Positions 16,863-25,223 of a stretch of DNA of 49,836 nt are shown one piece after another; the first letter of the stretch is position 1; the number at the start of each line of letters is the position of its first letter. Origin of the DNA: Planctomycetota bacterium (GTDB lineage: Bacteria; Planctomycetota; UBA8742; UBA2392); contig JADLFN010000014.1 of NCBI GenBank assembly GCA_020845475.1, positions 1 to 49,836 of the forward strand, read 5' to 3'. The position numbers and the translations under genes are program-made. The notes beneath the pieces are model-generated. The model ran no database searches. It worked only from the letters and a program-made list of their open reading frames with translations, and was not told where the DNA came from.

Positions 16863-16868
16863 TTTAAT
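16863..16868 (+). promoter_or_regulatory. -10-like hexamer of a leaderless promoter
   Basis: TTTAAT (5 of 6 to TATAAT) lies exactly six bases before ATG 16875. Confidence 0.4.
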
Positions 16869-16874
16869 GCATGT

Positions 16875-17417
16875 ATGGTGCCCACGTTCGTAGCGATCGA
16901 TTTTGAAACCTCCGGCAATTATGCAGGGGCCGTTTGCGCGCTGGGCCTGGTGCGCGTGGAGAACGGCAAGATCAAGCGGCGGGTGCGGCAGCTCTTGCGG
17001 CCGCCTCGGCGTGATGTGTGGTACACGCACATCCACGGCATCCGCTGGGAGGACGTGCGCGACAAGCCCGATTTCGGCGAGGCCTGGCCGGTGCTCGCGC
17101 CGCTCTTTGACGGCGCGGAATATCTTGCGGCCCATAACGCCGGTTTTGACAAGAACGTGCTCTATTCAAGTTGCCGCGCCTTTGGCGTGGATGCGCCGAC
17201 GCAGCCGTTCTGGTGCACGGTGAAACTTGCGCGCAAGGTGCTCGGCATCAGGCCTGCAAACCTCGCCCATGTTTGTGACGTTTTGGGCATCAAGCTCAAT
17301 CACCATGACGCGCTAAGCGATGCCGAGGCCTGTGCGCGCATCGTACTCGCCGCGATGAAGGCTGATTTCGCCACGGAAACGGGTAAACTCTCGCCGCACT
17401 TCCGGGAATCAACCTGA
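16875..17417 (+). CDS. DEDDh 3'-5' exonuclease (DnaQ/epsilon-like)
   Basis: 180 residues. The exonuclease motifs are all present: DFET near residue 7 (ExoI), HNAGFD near residue 91 (ExoII) and HHDALSDAEA near residue 142 (ExoIII with the DEDDh histidine). The family includes the Pol III epsilon proofreading subunit and stand-alone repair nucleases; without a polymerase-binding tail the role is open. ATG 16875 was preferred to 16821 because the earlier codons overlap the TPR gene and TTTAAT sits six bases before it. Its TGA overlaps the ATG of the next gene. Confidence 0.85.
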   Translation: MVPTFVAIDFETSGNYAGAVCALGLVRVENGKIKRRVRQLLRPPRRDVWYTHIHGIRWEDVRDKPDFGEAWPVLAPLFDGAEYLAAHNAGFDKNVLYSSCRAFGVDAPTQPFWCTVKLARKVLGIRPANLAHVCDVLGIKLNHHDALSDAEACARIVLAAMKADFATETGKLSPHFREST

Positions 17418-18733
17418 TGGATCTCACGCAGGAACAGGTGGCAATGGGCTTTGGCACGGCCTTGGCCGTGGGTGCGCTCGTGGGCCTGGAGCGCGAGCGG
17501 CGCTCGCGCACCGAAAAGCAGCCGATGTTCGGCGGCATCCGTACCTTTCCGTTGATCGCACTGCTGGGCTCGCTCAGTGGTTTGGCGATCGGCGCCTTTG
17601 GCGCGATGGGGCTGGCGATTCCGTTCATCTGCGTTTCGGCGTTTCTCATTGGCGCTTATCTGCGAGTGCCGCGCACTCCCGAGCAGCCGGCGTTGGGCCT
17701 GACGAGCGAGTTTTCGGCCATCCTGGTTTTCTTCCTGGGCGCGGTGCCGTTTCTTGAGGCCATACCACTGGATTTTCAGGGACGCACCGTGCTGGCGGGC
17801 GCGTGCGGCGCCGTGGTCATGGCGGCGCTGGCATTGCGCGAGCCGCTGCACAAGATTGCGGAAGCCGTCAGTTCCGAGGACCTCTTTGCCACGGTGCGTT
17901 TCATTCTGCTGGCCGTGGTGCTGTTGCCGCTGCTGCCGGATCGGACGTGGGATCCCTACGAGGCGCTCAGTCCGTTCAAAATCGGCATCTTTGTCGTGCT
18001 GGTCGCGGCAGTCTCGTTTGTGGGCTATGTGGCCGTGCGCATTCTGGGTGAGCGCAAGGGCATTGGCGTCACGGCTGTCTTTGGCGGCATTGCTTCAAGC
18101 ACGGCGGTCACGTTTGCATTCTCGAACAAGGCAAAGGCCCAGCCGGAATTGTCGCGCATCTCTGCCTTTGCCATCGTGATTGCGTGCACGATCATGCTGC
18201 CGCGCCTGTTCGTGATCATTGCGATGATCCACCCGCCGCTGGTGCAGCACGTATGGCCGGTGTTCGCCTCCACAACGGCGGTAGGCGTACTGGGCTCGGC
18301 GCTGCTTTACCGCGTGGCCGGCAAGCGCGGCGAGACAGTGATGATCAAGCGCGAGCACGAAGAGCCGAAGACCAAGCTGAACAACCCGTTTTCACTCAAG
18401 GCTGCATTCAAGCTGGGTGTTGCGTTTGCGCTGATTCGCCTGATTGCTGCTGCGGCGTACGACATGTGGAGCGACACAGGCCTGTACGTATCGGCGCTGC
18501 TTGCAGGCCTCTCGGACGTGGACGCGCTGCTGATCGCAGTCACGCGCATGTTCGCCAAGGATCAGGTGGGCGCCAGCGTGGCGTGCATCGCCATTGCCTG
18601 CGCGATTTTGACCAACAGCCTGATCAAGACCAGCTTCGCGATGTTCATCGGCGGCAGGCGCGTGGGCACGCTGGTGGCCTTTGTGCTCATTCCCACGGCA
18701 ATTGTGGGCATCGTCACGGCCTTGTTAACCTAG
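17417..18733 (+). CDS. MgtC/SapB N-terminal plus DUF4010 membrane protein
   Basis: 438 residues with about 11 or 12 hydrophobic segments. The start (GFGTALAVGALVGLERERRS and GGIRTFPLIALLG) matches the MgtC/SapB membrane domain, and the part after residue 170 matches DUF4010 (GGIASSTAVTFAFSNKAK, YVSALLAGLSDVDALLI). Proteins with this pair are inner-membrane and of unproven function, possibly linked to Mg2+ or other ion stress. The start codon overlaps the exonuclease stop (TGATG), showing translational coupling. Confidence 0.85.
   Translation: MDLTQEQVAMGFGTALAVGALVGLERERRSRTEKQPMFGGIRTFPLIALLGSLSGLAIGAFGAMGLAIPFICVSAFLIGAYLRVPRTPEQPALGLTSEFSAILVFFLGAVPFLEAIPLDFQGRTVLAGACGAVVMAALALREPLHKIAEAVSSEDLFATVRFILLAVVLLPLLPDRTWDPYEALSPFKIGIFVVLVAAVSFVGYVAVRILGERKGIGVTAVFGGIASSTAVTFAFSNKAKAQPELSRISAFAIVIACTIMLPRLFVIIAMIHPPLVQHVWPVFASTTAVGVLGSALLYRVAGKRGETVMIKREHEEPKTKLNNPFSLKAAFKLGVAFALIRLIAAAAYDMWSDTGLYVSALLAGLSDVDALLIAVTRMFAKDQVGASVACIAIACAILTNSLIKTSFAMFIGGRRVGTLVAFVLIPTAIVGIVTALLT
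18726..18731 (+). promoter_or_regulatory. -10-like hexamer of a leaderless promoter
   Basis: TAACCT, at the very end of the upstream gene, lies exactly six bases before ATG 18738. Confidence 0.35.
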
Positions 18734-18737
18734 GCGC

Positions 18738-19307
18738 ATGGAGCCCAAGCCTCCGCGTCTTGATACTCCGCGGCTGGTCATCCGCATGGCCATGCCCGCC
18801 GATGCGCCGCTGGTAGCCGCGTTTCTCTGCGAGGAGCGCGCGCACCTGGCACCCTTTGAGCCGCCGCGCCAACCGGAATATTTCACCGAGGAGTACTGGC
18901 GCATCCAGTGCGTGCGCCAGTTACAGGAGTTCCTCGATGGGCGCTCGCTGCGGCTGTGGCTGTTTGACGCGCAGCGGCCGGAACTTGTGCTGGGCCGCGC
19001 GGGGCTTTCGCGCATCGAGCGCGGGGGATTTCATGCCTGCAATCTGGGCTACGCGCTGCGCCAGGGAGCGCAAGGAAAGGGCCTGATGCACGAGGCGCTG
19101 AAGGCCATTCTCTCGTATGCGTTTGCCAGCATGGGCCTGCATCGTGTTGAGGCCAACTACATGCCGCACAACGAGCGTTCAGGGCGCGTGCTTGAAAGGC
19201 TCGGCTTTGCGAAAGAGGGGCTGGCGCACGAGTACCTTCACATCAACGGCAAGTGGCAAGACCACGTGTTGACGGCACTGACGAACAAGGAATGGAAAGC
19301 CCAGTAG
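18738..19307 (+). CDS. GNAT N-acetyltransferase, RimJ/RimL type
   Basis: 189 residues of the GNAT fold in the RimJ/RimL subgroup, which acetylates protein alpha-amines (ribosomal proteins S5, S18, L12) or antibiotics and amines. The start TPRLVIRMAMPADAPLVAAF and the acetyl-CoA motif LRQGAQGKGLMHEALKAIL (residues about 112-130) are visible. They are followed by HRVEANYMPHNERSGRVLER, typical of RimJ. The substrate is unknown. It begins four bases after the DUF4010 stop codon and may belong to that operon, although a TAACCT hexamer allows its own start. Confidence 0.85.
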   Translation: MEPKPPRLDTPRLVIRMAMPADAPLVAAFLCEERAHLAPFEPPRQPEYFTEEYWRIQCVRQLQEFLDGRSLRLWLFDAQRPELVLGRAGLSRIERGGFHACNLGYALRQGAQGKGLMHEALKAILSYAFASMGLHRVEANYMPHNERSGRVLERLGFAKEGLAHEYLHINGKWQDHVLTALTNKEWKAQ

Positions 19308-19449
19308 CTCTGATGAAAACCGCGCGCTGCCAATGTTTTTGCGGGCGTGGCGCGCGCAAGTTCGCGTTTCAAAACACGAAAGATTGAAGTGAGACGGCGG
19401 CGCGTGCCGAAGTTGTAAAGGCGCGGCTTGGAGAAATGTAAGGAAGAGT

Positions 19450-19478
19450 TTGCCGAAGCCGTCTGTAAGGTGTAATTT
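19450..19478 (+). promoter_or_regulatory. Weak candidate promoter for the 58-residue gene
   Basis: TTGCCG (19450-19455) and TAATTT (19473-19478) are 17 bases apart and lie 34 bases before the start codon. The -10 matches the consensus poorly (3 of 6). Nothing else is seen in 19308-19498. Confidence 0.25.
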
Positions 19479-19511
19479 GTAAAGTACGCTTTCCGTGCGA
19501 GGAGGCCCACC

Positions 19512-19688
19512 ATGTCTGCTGATTGCTCATGCGATCGTTGTGGGAAAAAAGAATACATCCCGACCTTCCAGTATGTGAAGTTCGAGGATCGCACAAAGTA
19601 TTTCTGTAAAGAGTGTTACGAGGAATTGCGGGCCTTTGTTGCGCGCCGTTCAAGCGTGCGCGTCAGCAAGTTTATTCCAATCGGATGA
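19512..19688 (+). CDS. 58-residue zinc-ribbon-like protein
   Basis: A short gene missed by a 60-residue cutoff. It encodes 58 residues starting MSADCSCDRCGKK. CDRC (C7, C10) and CKEC (C32, C35) are spaced like a zinc ribbon, followed by YEELRAFVARRSSVRVSKF. It resembles the small CxxC-xn-CxxC proteins known from environmental bacteria, though the spacer here is 21. Support is strong: AGGAGG at 19500-19505 is six bases before ATG 19512 and a terminator follows at 19731. A role as an RNA-, DNA- or protein-binding regulator is inference. Confidence 0.75.
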   Translation: MSADCSCDRCGKKEYIPTFQYVKFEDRTKYFCKECYEELRAFVARRSSVRVSKFIPIG

Positions 19689-19730
19689 CTTTTAGCTCAA
19701 TAGCGTAAATAATTATGCCGTAAATACTTG

Positions 19731-19771
19731 CGCAGAACCGCCAAGGTCGGGGCGGTCTGTGCGCGTTTTTT
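19731..19771 (+). terminator. Strong terminator after the 58-residue gene
   Basis: CGCAGAACCGCC (19731-19742) pairs with GGCGGTCTGTGCG (19751-19763) with minor mismatch and is followed by GTTTTTT (19765-19771). Confidence 0.75.
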
Positions 19772-19904
19772 GGCGAATCTCCTCAAGGTCCTTCGGAAAT
19801 TTGCCGAGAAAACGGATAAGGGGAAGTGTTCGGCTGATCCGCCTGTAAAATACCAGCACGGCCCCAAGTGGTGCCTTGCAGGCACAAGTTACTTGGAGAA
19901 CGTC

Positions 19905-20132
19905 ATGAGAAACGCAACGGGCAGCAAGCGCAAAGAGACAACCAAGGTGAGGCGAGCGCAGGCCTCTTTTGTTGCCGGCAGTGAACTGCCGGACGTAATA
20001 AGGAAGGAGTCATCCGCCGTGCGCGCCGAGCGCGTCAGGGCGGTGAAAGCGAAGATCTCGAGCGTCGGATACGACCTCGAAACAGACTTCAGGAAGTCGA
20101 TGCACAAACTTCTTGAAGACTTCGGTGCCTGA
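19905..20132 (+). CDS. FlgM-like anti-sigma-28 protein
   Basis: 75 residues. The C-terminal half (SAVRAERVRAVKAKISSVGY then DLETDFRKSMHKLLEDF) has the FlgM layout: VRxxRVxxxKxxI, a Gly-Tyr turn, and a final helix ending LL. FlgM binds and holds FliA (sigma-28) until the flagellar hook is finished. No flagellar gene is nearby, so this assignment is moderate. ATG 19905 has GGAG with six-base spacing; the same frame is open back to 19728, but that part runs through a terminator. A second strong terminator follows, so the gene stands alone. Confidence 0.55.
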   Translation: MRNATGSKRKETTKVRRAQASFVAGSELPDVIRKESSAVRAERVRAVKAKISSVGYDLETDFRKSMHKLLEDFGA

Positions 20133-20157
20133 GCGATCAGGAACCGCTGCACACCCC

Positions 20158-20193
20158 GAGGGGCCGCCGTAGCGCGGCCCCTCAAGTGTTTTT
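20158..20193 (+). terminator. Terminator of the FlgM-like gene
   Basis: A perfect ten-base stem GAGGGGCCGC (20158-20167) / GCGGCCCCTC (20174-20183), then GTGTTTTT (20186-20193). Confidence 0.8.
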
Positions 20194-20197
20194 GGCG

Positions 20198-22357
20198 CTA
20201 CTTGCCCAGCACGGCCGCGTATTCGCTCACGCTCTTGATGTCGCCGCCGGCCTTCTTGAACAGTTCCGTGAGGCCCGAAAGCAACTGCTTGTCTTCCTGG
20301 AAGTTCTGGGTGAACTCCGCGCCGCGGTCATCGGCCACGCGCGCACGCAACCTGAAGCGCAGCTCGCGCCGAACGTCTTCCTTTGAAAGCGTGGTGCCCA
20401 GCGCGCCATGGAACTTGTCGAACTCAGGCCATTGGCCGGCGTCGCGGCTGTCGAACACTGCCAGTTTCATCAGGCGCTCGCGCGTTTCCCCGCGGTACCA
20501 GGTGTCGAGATACTGTTCCAGCGCATCGGACTTGAGCAGCTTGTCGCGCGCATACACTTCCCACGGTTCAAGGTAATCGGCTTCCACGGAAAGATGCGGC
20601 GTCACACCGCCAACGCCCGCCACGCGGTCAATGGTGATGCCGCTGGGCAGGTAGTAGCTGAATACGGTGCACTTCAACATGCGGTTGCTGCCGCGGATGC
20701 CGAAGAAAGACTGCCCGATACCCTTGCCGTAGCTGGGCTGGCCGACCACCGTGGCGCGGTTGTTGTCCTTGAGTGCGCCCGAGAGCATCTCGCTGCCCGA
20801 AGCGCTGTTCTCATTGATCATCACGATCATGGGCACATCGTAGTAGCGTGGCTCGCCTTTTTCGTCGTCCTTGAGTTCTTCCACTTCGTAGCGCTGGCGG
20901 CCTTTCCAGGTGCCAAAGACGCCGCCCGCGGTCGAAATGAGCGTGCCGGGCTTGAGGAACAGGTCGGCGATCTCGAGCACGGCGGTAAGCTGGCCGCCGG
21001 GGTTGTCGCGCAGGTCCAGCACCAGCGTCTTCATGCCCTGGCGCGAGAGGTTGGCCAGCGCGCGCTTGACATCGAGCCCGCTGTTGCCGCCAAAGCGCGT
21101 CAGGCGAAGGTAGCCCACGCCCCCGGGCAGCATTTCCTCGAGCGCGGTATCCACCTCGATTTCCTGGCGCTTGACCTCGAACACCATTTCTTTGTCGATG
21201 CCGCGCCGGCGCACGAAAACCGTGACCGTGCTGTTGAGCGGGCCCTTGATCAGGTTGACCGCATCATCCACTTCCGCGCCCTTGAGATCCACGCGCTTGC
21301 CCGCCGAGTCGTTGACTGCCACCAGCATGTCGCCTGAACGCATGCCCGCCTTGTAGGCCGGGCCGTTGTACATGGGCTGCGTGATGCGGATGAATTCTTC
21401 GTCGATGTTCTTGCCCACAAAGGCGCCGATGCCGTAGTACCGGCCCTGCTGGTCTTCCTGGAGTTTCTTGATTTCGGGCGGCGTGAGGAAGTCGCTGAAA
21501 TCGTCCACGTAAGCAGTCATTGCGCGGCAGCATTGGTCCACGAGGTTTTCCGTGGTCAGCGGCAGCGTTTCATTCTTGTAGTCGAACTTGTCATCGACGT
21601 AATGCGCGCGCAGTGCGCGGATTTCGACGGCGATCATCGGCTCTTTGCGCGTCTTGACGCCGCTCTTCACTTCTTCAATCTGGCCGCGGATCTCGAAGAT
21701 GCCCTTGGAAATGCGCGCCAGCCGGCCCAGTTGGCCAGGCTCCTTGGACAACTGCGCCAGGCGCCCGGATGCCGTCGCGCTGTCGCCCAGGTCTGCCAGC
21801 GCCAAAGCCGCGCGCGCCTTCAGGTCGTGGTCGCTCGAAAGCAGGAACTCCTTGAGCGCATCGAGCGCGAGCTTGTCGCCCGTGCACAGGTATAACGCTT
21901 CACTCAACTCTACGCGCGCGCCGGGGCTGAGCTTCGCGCTCTCTTTCCAGGCCGCGCGCAGTTTGGCCACCAGCTCTTCATCGTCGCTGGCGTAATCGGA
22001 GAGCAGCATGGCCGCGCTTTCAACAATCGCCGCGTCTTTGCTGGCCAGCAGCTTGCCCAGCGTTTCATAGGCGGTTTCGGCGTTGCCTTTGGCGCACACC
22101 AGGCGGGCGCACACCAACTGCACCCAGGGATTCTCGTGATCGAGGCCGCGCTCAAAAACGGCGACCACTTTCGCGCCTTCCTCTCCGCCGGCCACGCGGC
22201 GCAGGGTCAGGGCGTAATCCCAGGCTTTCTCCGGGCGCTGGGCGATGCGCGCCAGCGTTTTCTCAGCCTCAGCGGCGACGCCGGCGGGTTCTTCCTGCGC
22301 CCACAACGGCGCGGCTGCGACTAGCAATATAAGCAAGGCGACGAAGCTGCGAACCAT
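20198..22357 (-). CDS. S41-family protease with PDZ domain and HEAT-like N-terminus
   Basis: 719 residues. A signal peptide (1-20) is followed by about 200 residues of helical repeats with HEAT character, then a tail-specific protease module. The PDZ domain lies near residues 305-395 (YYGIGAFVGKN, AGMRSGDMLVAVND). The S41 catalytic region holds LDLRDNPGG (449-456), the serine in ENSASGSEML (S520) and the lysine in SYGKGIGQ (K545). It should act in the periplasm on unfolded or tagged proteins, as Ctp/Prc enzymes do. The helical N-terminus is unusual for the family and may bind substrates. ATG 22357 is preceded by GGGGAG. Confidence 0.88.
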   Translation of the reverse strand: MVRSFVALLILLVAAAPLWAQEEPAGVAAEAEKTLARIAQRPEKAWDYALTLRRVAGGEEGAKVVAVFERGLDHENPWVQLVCARLVCAKGNAETAYETLGKLLASKDAAIVESAAMLLSDYASDDEELVAKLRAAWKESAKLSPGARVELSEALYLCTGDKLALDALKEFLLSSDHDLKARAALALADLGDSATASGRLAQLSKEPGQLGRLARISKGIFEIRGQIEEVKSGVKTRKEPMIAVEIRALRAHYVDDKFDYKNETLPLTTENLVDQCCRAMTAYVDDFSDFLTPPEIKKLQEDQQGRYYGIGAFVGKNIDEEFIRITQPMYNGPAYKAGMRSGDMLVAVNDSAGKRVDLKGAEVDDAVNLIKGPLNSTVTVFVRRRGIDKEMVFEVKRQEIEVDTALEEMLPGGVGYLRLTRFGGNSGLDVKRALANLSRQGMKTLVLDLRDNPGGQLTAVLEIADLFLKPGTLISTAGGVFGTWKGRQRYEVEELKDDEKGEPRYYDVPMIVMINENSASGSEMLSGALKDNNRATVVGQPSYGKGIGQSFFGIRGSNRMLKCTVFSYYLPSGITIDRVAGVGGVTPHLSVEADYLEPWEVYARDKLLKSDALEQYLDTWYRGETRERLMKLAVFDSRDAGQWPEFDKFHGALGTTLSKEDVRRELRFRLRARVADDRGAEFTQNFQEDKQLLSGLTELFKKAGGDIKSVSEYAAVLGK

Positions 22358-22420
22358 GGTGACTCCCCGTAGTGCCGCTTCCGATAATACGAGCCAAAGG
22401 CGCTTTGCGGGCGGGTTATT

Positions 22421-23926
22421 TCACGCCAACAGCGCCTCCACAAGCGCCAGGTACCGCGCCAGCGCACCGCGCGAAGCCAGCAGCCGCGCCTGCCCCGCGC
22501 GCCCCAGGGCCGCTCGCGCCTCGGCGTCGGCCAGCAGGCGTTTGATTTCGCTTTCCAGCTCGGCGGCGTCACGAATGCGCAAGGCACCCTTGACCTCGAG
22601 CAATTCGCGCACCGTCGCCTTGAAGTTCTCGGTGTGCGGGCCAAAGAGCGTGGCTTTGCCCAGCGCCACGGGCTCGGCCATATTCTGGCCGCCGTGCTCA
22701 ATGAGCGAGCCGCCCACGAAGACCACGTCGGCCAGGGCATAAACGGTGGCCAATTCGCCCACGGTGTCGAGAATGATGACGGCGTCGGCCGGCGCGGGCC
22801 TCTCGCGCGTGAGCGTGCTTCGGTTGACCCAGGCAATGCCCGCTTTCGTGAGCATCTCGCGCACGCTGGCATAGCGCTCGGGGTGGCGCGGCACGAGCAC
22901 GCAGCGCACACCCAGGCGCGGCAGCATGGCCACGATCACTTCGTGCTCGCCGGGGTGCGTGCTGCCGCATACGAGTACCTTCTGGCCCTCGGCAAGCGCA
23001 AAGAGCGCGCGGAACTCGGCCACTTTGGCCGCGTCGGCCTCGCCCTTGAGCGAGTCGTACTTCATGTTGCCGGAGATGCTGACGGGTGCCGGCACCATGG
23101 GCTCGCCGTAAACGCGCCATGCATCGTCAAAGGCCAGCGGCTGGTGCGGCTTGCCCTCACTGCGGCGCTCGGGGTCAAAGGTGCGCGGCAGTGGCGCGGC
23201 TTGACCCAAGAGCGCGGCTGAAAAGAACGCCTCCGCGTGATCCTGCCACTGGCGCTGGGCCTCAAATGAAAGATCCTGCGCGCTGACCTGCCAGCCCTGC
23301 TCGGTTTCAAGCCAAACGCGATGGCGCCATTGCGGCGAGCGCGAACACAGCAAAGCCGCGCGCTGGGCGTAGGTTTCGTCCTGCATCGCCCAATGCGTGA
23401 TGCCGCCATAAGCACGTCCAAGCAACGGTGCAAATCGCAGGTAATTGCGGAAGCTCTTTGCGCTGATGCGGCCGTTGGCCAGCAGCACGGGCACGCCCGC
23501 CCTGGCCGCGTGCATCAGCCAGTTGGGCCAGAGCTCGAGCTCCATAAGAATGATCAGCGCCGGGCGCAGGCGCGTAAAGAACTTTGCGACCACCCACGAG
23601 AGGTCAAGCGGCGAATAACAGTGGTAAACGCCCTTGAGTTCCTTGCGCGCGATCTCGGCGGCGGTGCGCGTGGTGTAGGTAACGACGATTTCGTGCTGCG
23701 GCCAGCGCGCCTGCAACTCGCGGATCAGGGGCCGCGCGGCCAGCAGTTCGCCCACGCTCACGGCGTGAATCCAGATGCTATGGCCCTCGCGCTCGCGATG
23801 GGGAATGTCGCCCAAACGCTGGCCGATGCCGGCGCGATACTTTTGCGTGGTGATGGCCTTGAAAATGAACCAGGGCGCAATCAGCACGCCCAGCGCCAGG
23901 TAGCCGAGATTGAAGAGCCATTTCAT
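22421..23926 (-). CDS. waaA: 3-deoxy-D-manno-octulosonic acid (Kdo) transferase
   Basis: 501 residues. WaaA/KdtA adds Kdo from CMP-Kdo to lipid A precursor at the inner membrane. The N-terminal membrane helix (residues 2-20), IWIHAVSVGELLAARPLIR with the catalytic-base Glu, ELELWPNW, and the CMP-binding side (VCGSTHPGEHE, GGSLIEHGGQNMAEP) are characteristic. It is somewhat longer than the usual 420-430, with an extra loop between residues 215 and 270. ATG 23926 has no ribosome site; a TTG 18 bases upstream is less likely. Its presence implies lipopolysaccharide in this organism. Confidence 0.92.
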   Translation of the reverse strand: MKWLFNLGYLALGVLIAPWFIFKAITTQKYRAGIGQRLGDIPHREREGHSIWIHAVSVGELLAARPLIRELQARWPQHEIVVTYTTRTAAEIARKELKGVYHCYSPLDLSWVVAKFFTRLRPALIILMELELWPNWLMHAARAGVPVLLANGRISAKSFRNYLRFAPLLGRAYGGITHWAMQDETYAQRAALLCSRSPQWRHRVWLETEQGWQVSAQDLSFEAQRQWQDHAEAFFSAALLGQAAPLPRTFDPERRSEGKPHQPLAFDDAWRVYGEPMVPAPVSISGNMKYDSLKGEADAAKVAEFRALFALAEGQKVLVCGSTHPGEHEVIVAMLPRLGVRCVLVPRHPERYASVREMLTKAGIAWVNRSTLTRERPAPADAVIILDTVGELATVYALADVVFVGGSLIEHGGQNMAEPVALGKATLFGPHTENFKATVRELLEVKGALRIRDAAELESEIKRLLADAEARAALGRAGQARLLASRGALARYLALVEALLA

Positions 23927-23990
23927 CGCGCTGGGTTTTAGCAACTTTGGCGGGCGGCGGCTTGGTTCGCCTTGGCTGCAGCCGCGCGCA

Positions 23991-24025
23991 CTGATTGGTT
24001 AGCCGCCCTGCAGGTAACCAATCAG
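23991..24025. other. Perfect inverted repeat over the queG stop codon
   Basis: CTGATTGGTTA (23991-24001) and TAACCAATCAG (24015-24025) are perfect 11-base inverted copies. The queG stop codon (23999-24001) is in one arm. With no U-tract it is probably an mRNA-end hairpin or a rho-dependent stop. Confidence 0.5.
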
Positions 24026-25114
24026 CGTTTCTCGCAGGGCTTCGTCGCTCTCGTGCTTTTGCGCCCGCGAAAGCGCGGCTTTGGCCTCGGGCGTCGCGAT
24101 GCGGTGTAGCGCCCAATACACGGTTTCGCGCAGCCAGGATGCTTCATTGCGCGCGGCCAGCTCGAGGGCGGGAATGAGATCATCGCGTTGTTCGAGGCCC
24201 GCGAGGATCGCCGCGTTGCGTTTGAGGCGCGCAGCCCCGGCGCGCTCAAAGGGCGTGCCGGCAAAGCGCGCCACAAGTTTGGCGTCTTTGGTTTGCAGCA
24301 CTTCGCGCAGCGTGAGTTCGGCGAGTTCCAGGGGCGGGTCAGCTTCGGTGTGCGGCGCCTTTTCGTTCCAGGGGCAAACCTCCTGGCAAATGTCGCAGCC
24401 AAACAGATTGCCGGCCATTGCCTCGCGCAATTCGGGCTCGATGGCGCCGTCATACTCAATCGTGAGGTATGAAATGCAGCGCCTTGCATCGAGCACCCAC
24501 GGTTGGGGAAAGGCCTTGGTCGGGCAGGCGTCAAGGCACGCGGTGCAGGTGCCGCAATGGTCGGTCGCGGGCGCATCGGGCTCAAGCTCCAGGCTCGTGG
24601 CCACCAGCGCCAGGAAGAACCAGCTGCCGCGCTTTGGATCAATCAGCAGTGTGTGCTTGCCTTGCCAACCCAGTCCCGCGCGCGCGGCCAGCTCGCGCTC
24701 GAGAAACGGGCCCGTGTCCTGGTACCACAACGCCTGCGTTCCGGGCGAAAGCCGCTTGATCTCGTTTTCAAGCTTCAACAGGCGCGGCTTGTAAACGTCG
24801 TGGTAATCAATGTCGCGGGCATAGCGCGCGACGTAGTGCAGGTCGCTGTCTTCAGGCAAGTCATCGGGGAGCTCGCTGGGGTAATCGAGGGCGAGCATGA
24901 CGAAACTCTTGACCCAGGGGTAACGATAGCGGATGTCCTCACGGAATTGCGGCGCGCGCTCAAACCAGTCCATGGCGCCGTGGTAACCCTGCTTGATCCA
25001 GTCATGAATGAACGCGGAGTGCGCGGTGGGCCCGGCGGCGCAAACTGCGGCGCGGTCAAAACCGCCGGCGCGGCACAACTCGAGCACAGCGGCTTTCGTC
25101 TCATTGGGCGTCAC
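23999..25114 (-). CDS. queG: Epoxyqueuosine reductase
   Basis: 371 residues. QueG is a cobalamin- and 4Fe-4S-dependent enzyme that makes the last step of queuosine in tRNA wobble position 34. Two ferredoxin clusters are visible: CGTCTACLDACPTKAF and CDICQEVCPWN. Upstream are WFERAPQFREDIRYRYPWVK and YARDIDYHDVYKPRL. The C-terminal 75 residues are HEAT-like (EASWLRETVYWALHRIATPE), as in other QueG proteins. The start is GTG 25114; GACAAT lies six bases before it and there is no ribosome site. It is divergent from nuoH with 109 bases between. Confidence 0.93.
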   Translation of the reverse strand: MTPNETKAAVLELCRAGGFDRAAVCAAGPTAHSAFIHDWIKQGYHGAMDWFERAPQFREDIRYRYPWVKSFVMLALDYPSELPDDLPEDSDLHYVARYARDIDYHDVYKPRLLKLENEIKRLSPGTQALWYQDTGPFLERELAARAGLGWQGKHTLLIDPKRGSWFFLALVATSLELEPDAPATDHCGTCTACLDACPTKAFPQPWVLDARRCISYLTIEYDGAIEPELREAMAGNLFGCDICQEVCPWNEKAPHTEADPPLELAELTLREVLQTKDAKLVARFAGTPFERAGAARLKRNAAILAGLEQRDDLIPALELAARNEASWLRETVYWALHRIATPEAKAALSRAQKHESDEALRETLIGYLQGG

Positions 25115-25223
25115 GGCGGGATTGTCGGATGTCAGGCGGCGGTTGTCGATTGGGTGGAGGCGAGCGACTTCAACTCCTGACGGCCATTGATTCGCGCCCC
25201 GTTCGCGTTAGATTGCGCCCCCA

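Noticed and set aside
19780..19860. Sigma-28-type promoter before the FlgM-like gene
   Set aside because: Fragments such as GCCGAGAA and GGATAA occur but not with the right order and spacing.
19728..19904. Longer N-terminus for the FlgM-like protein
   Set aside because: The stretch contains a strong terminator, and GGAG before ATG 19905 fits better.
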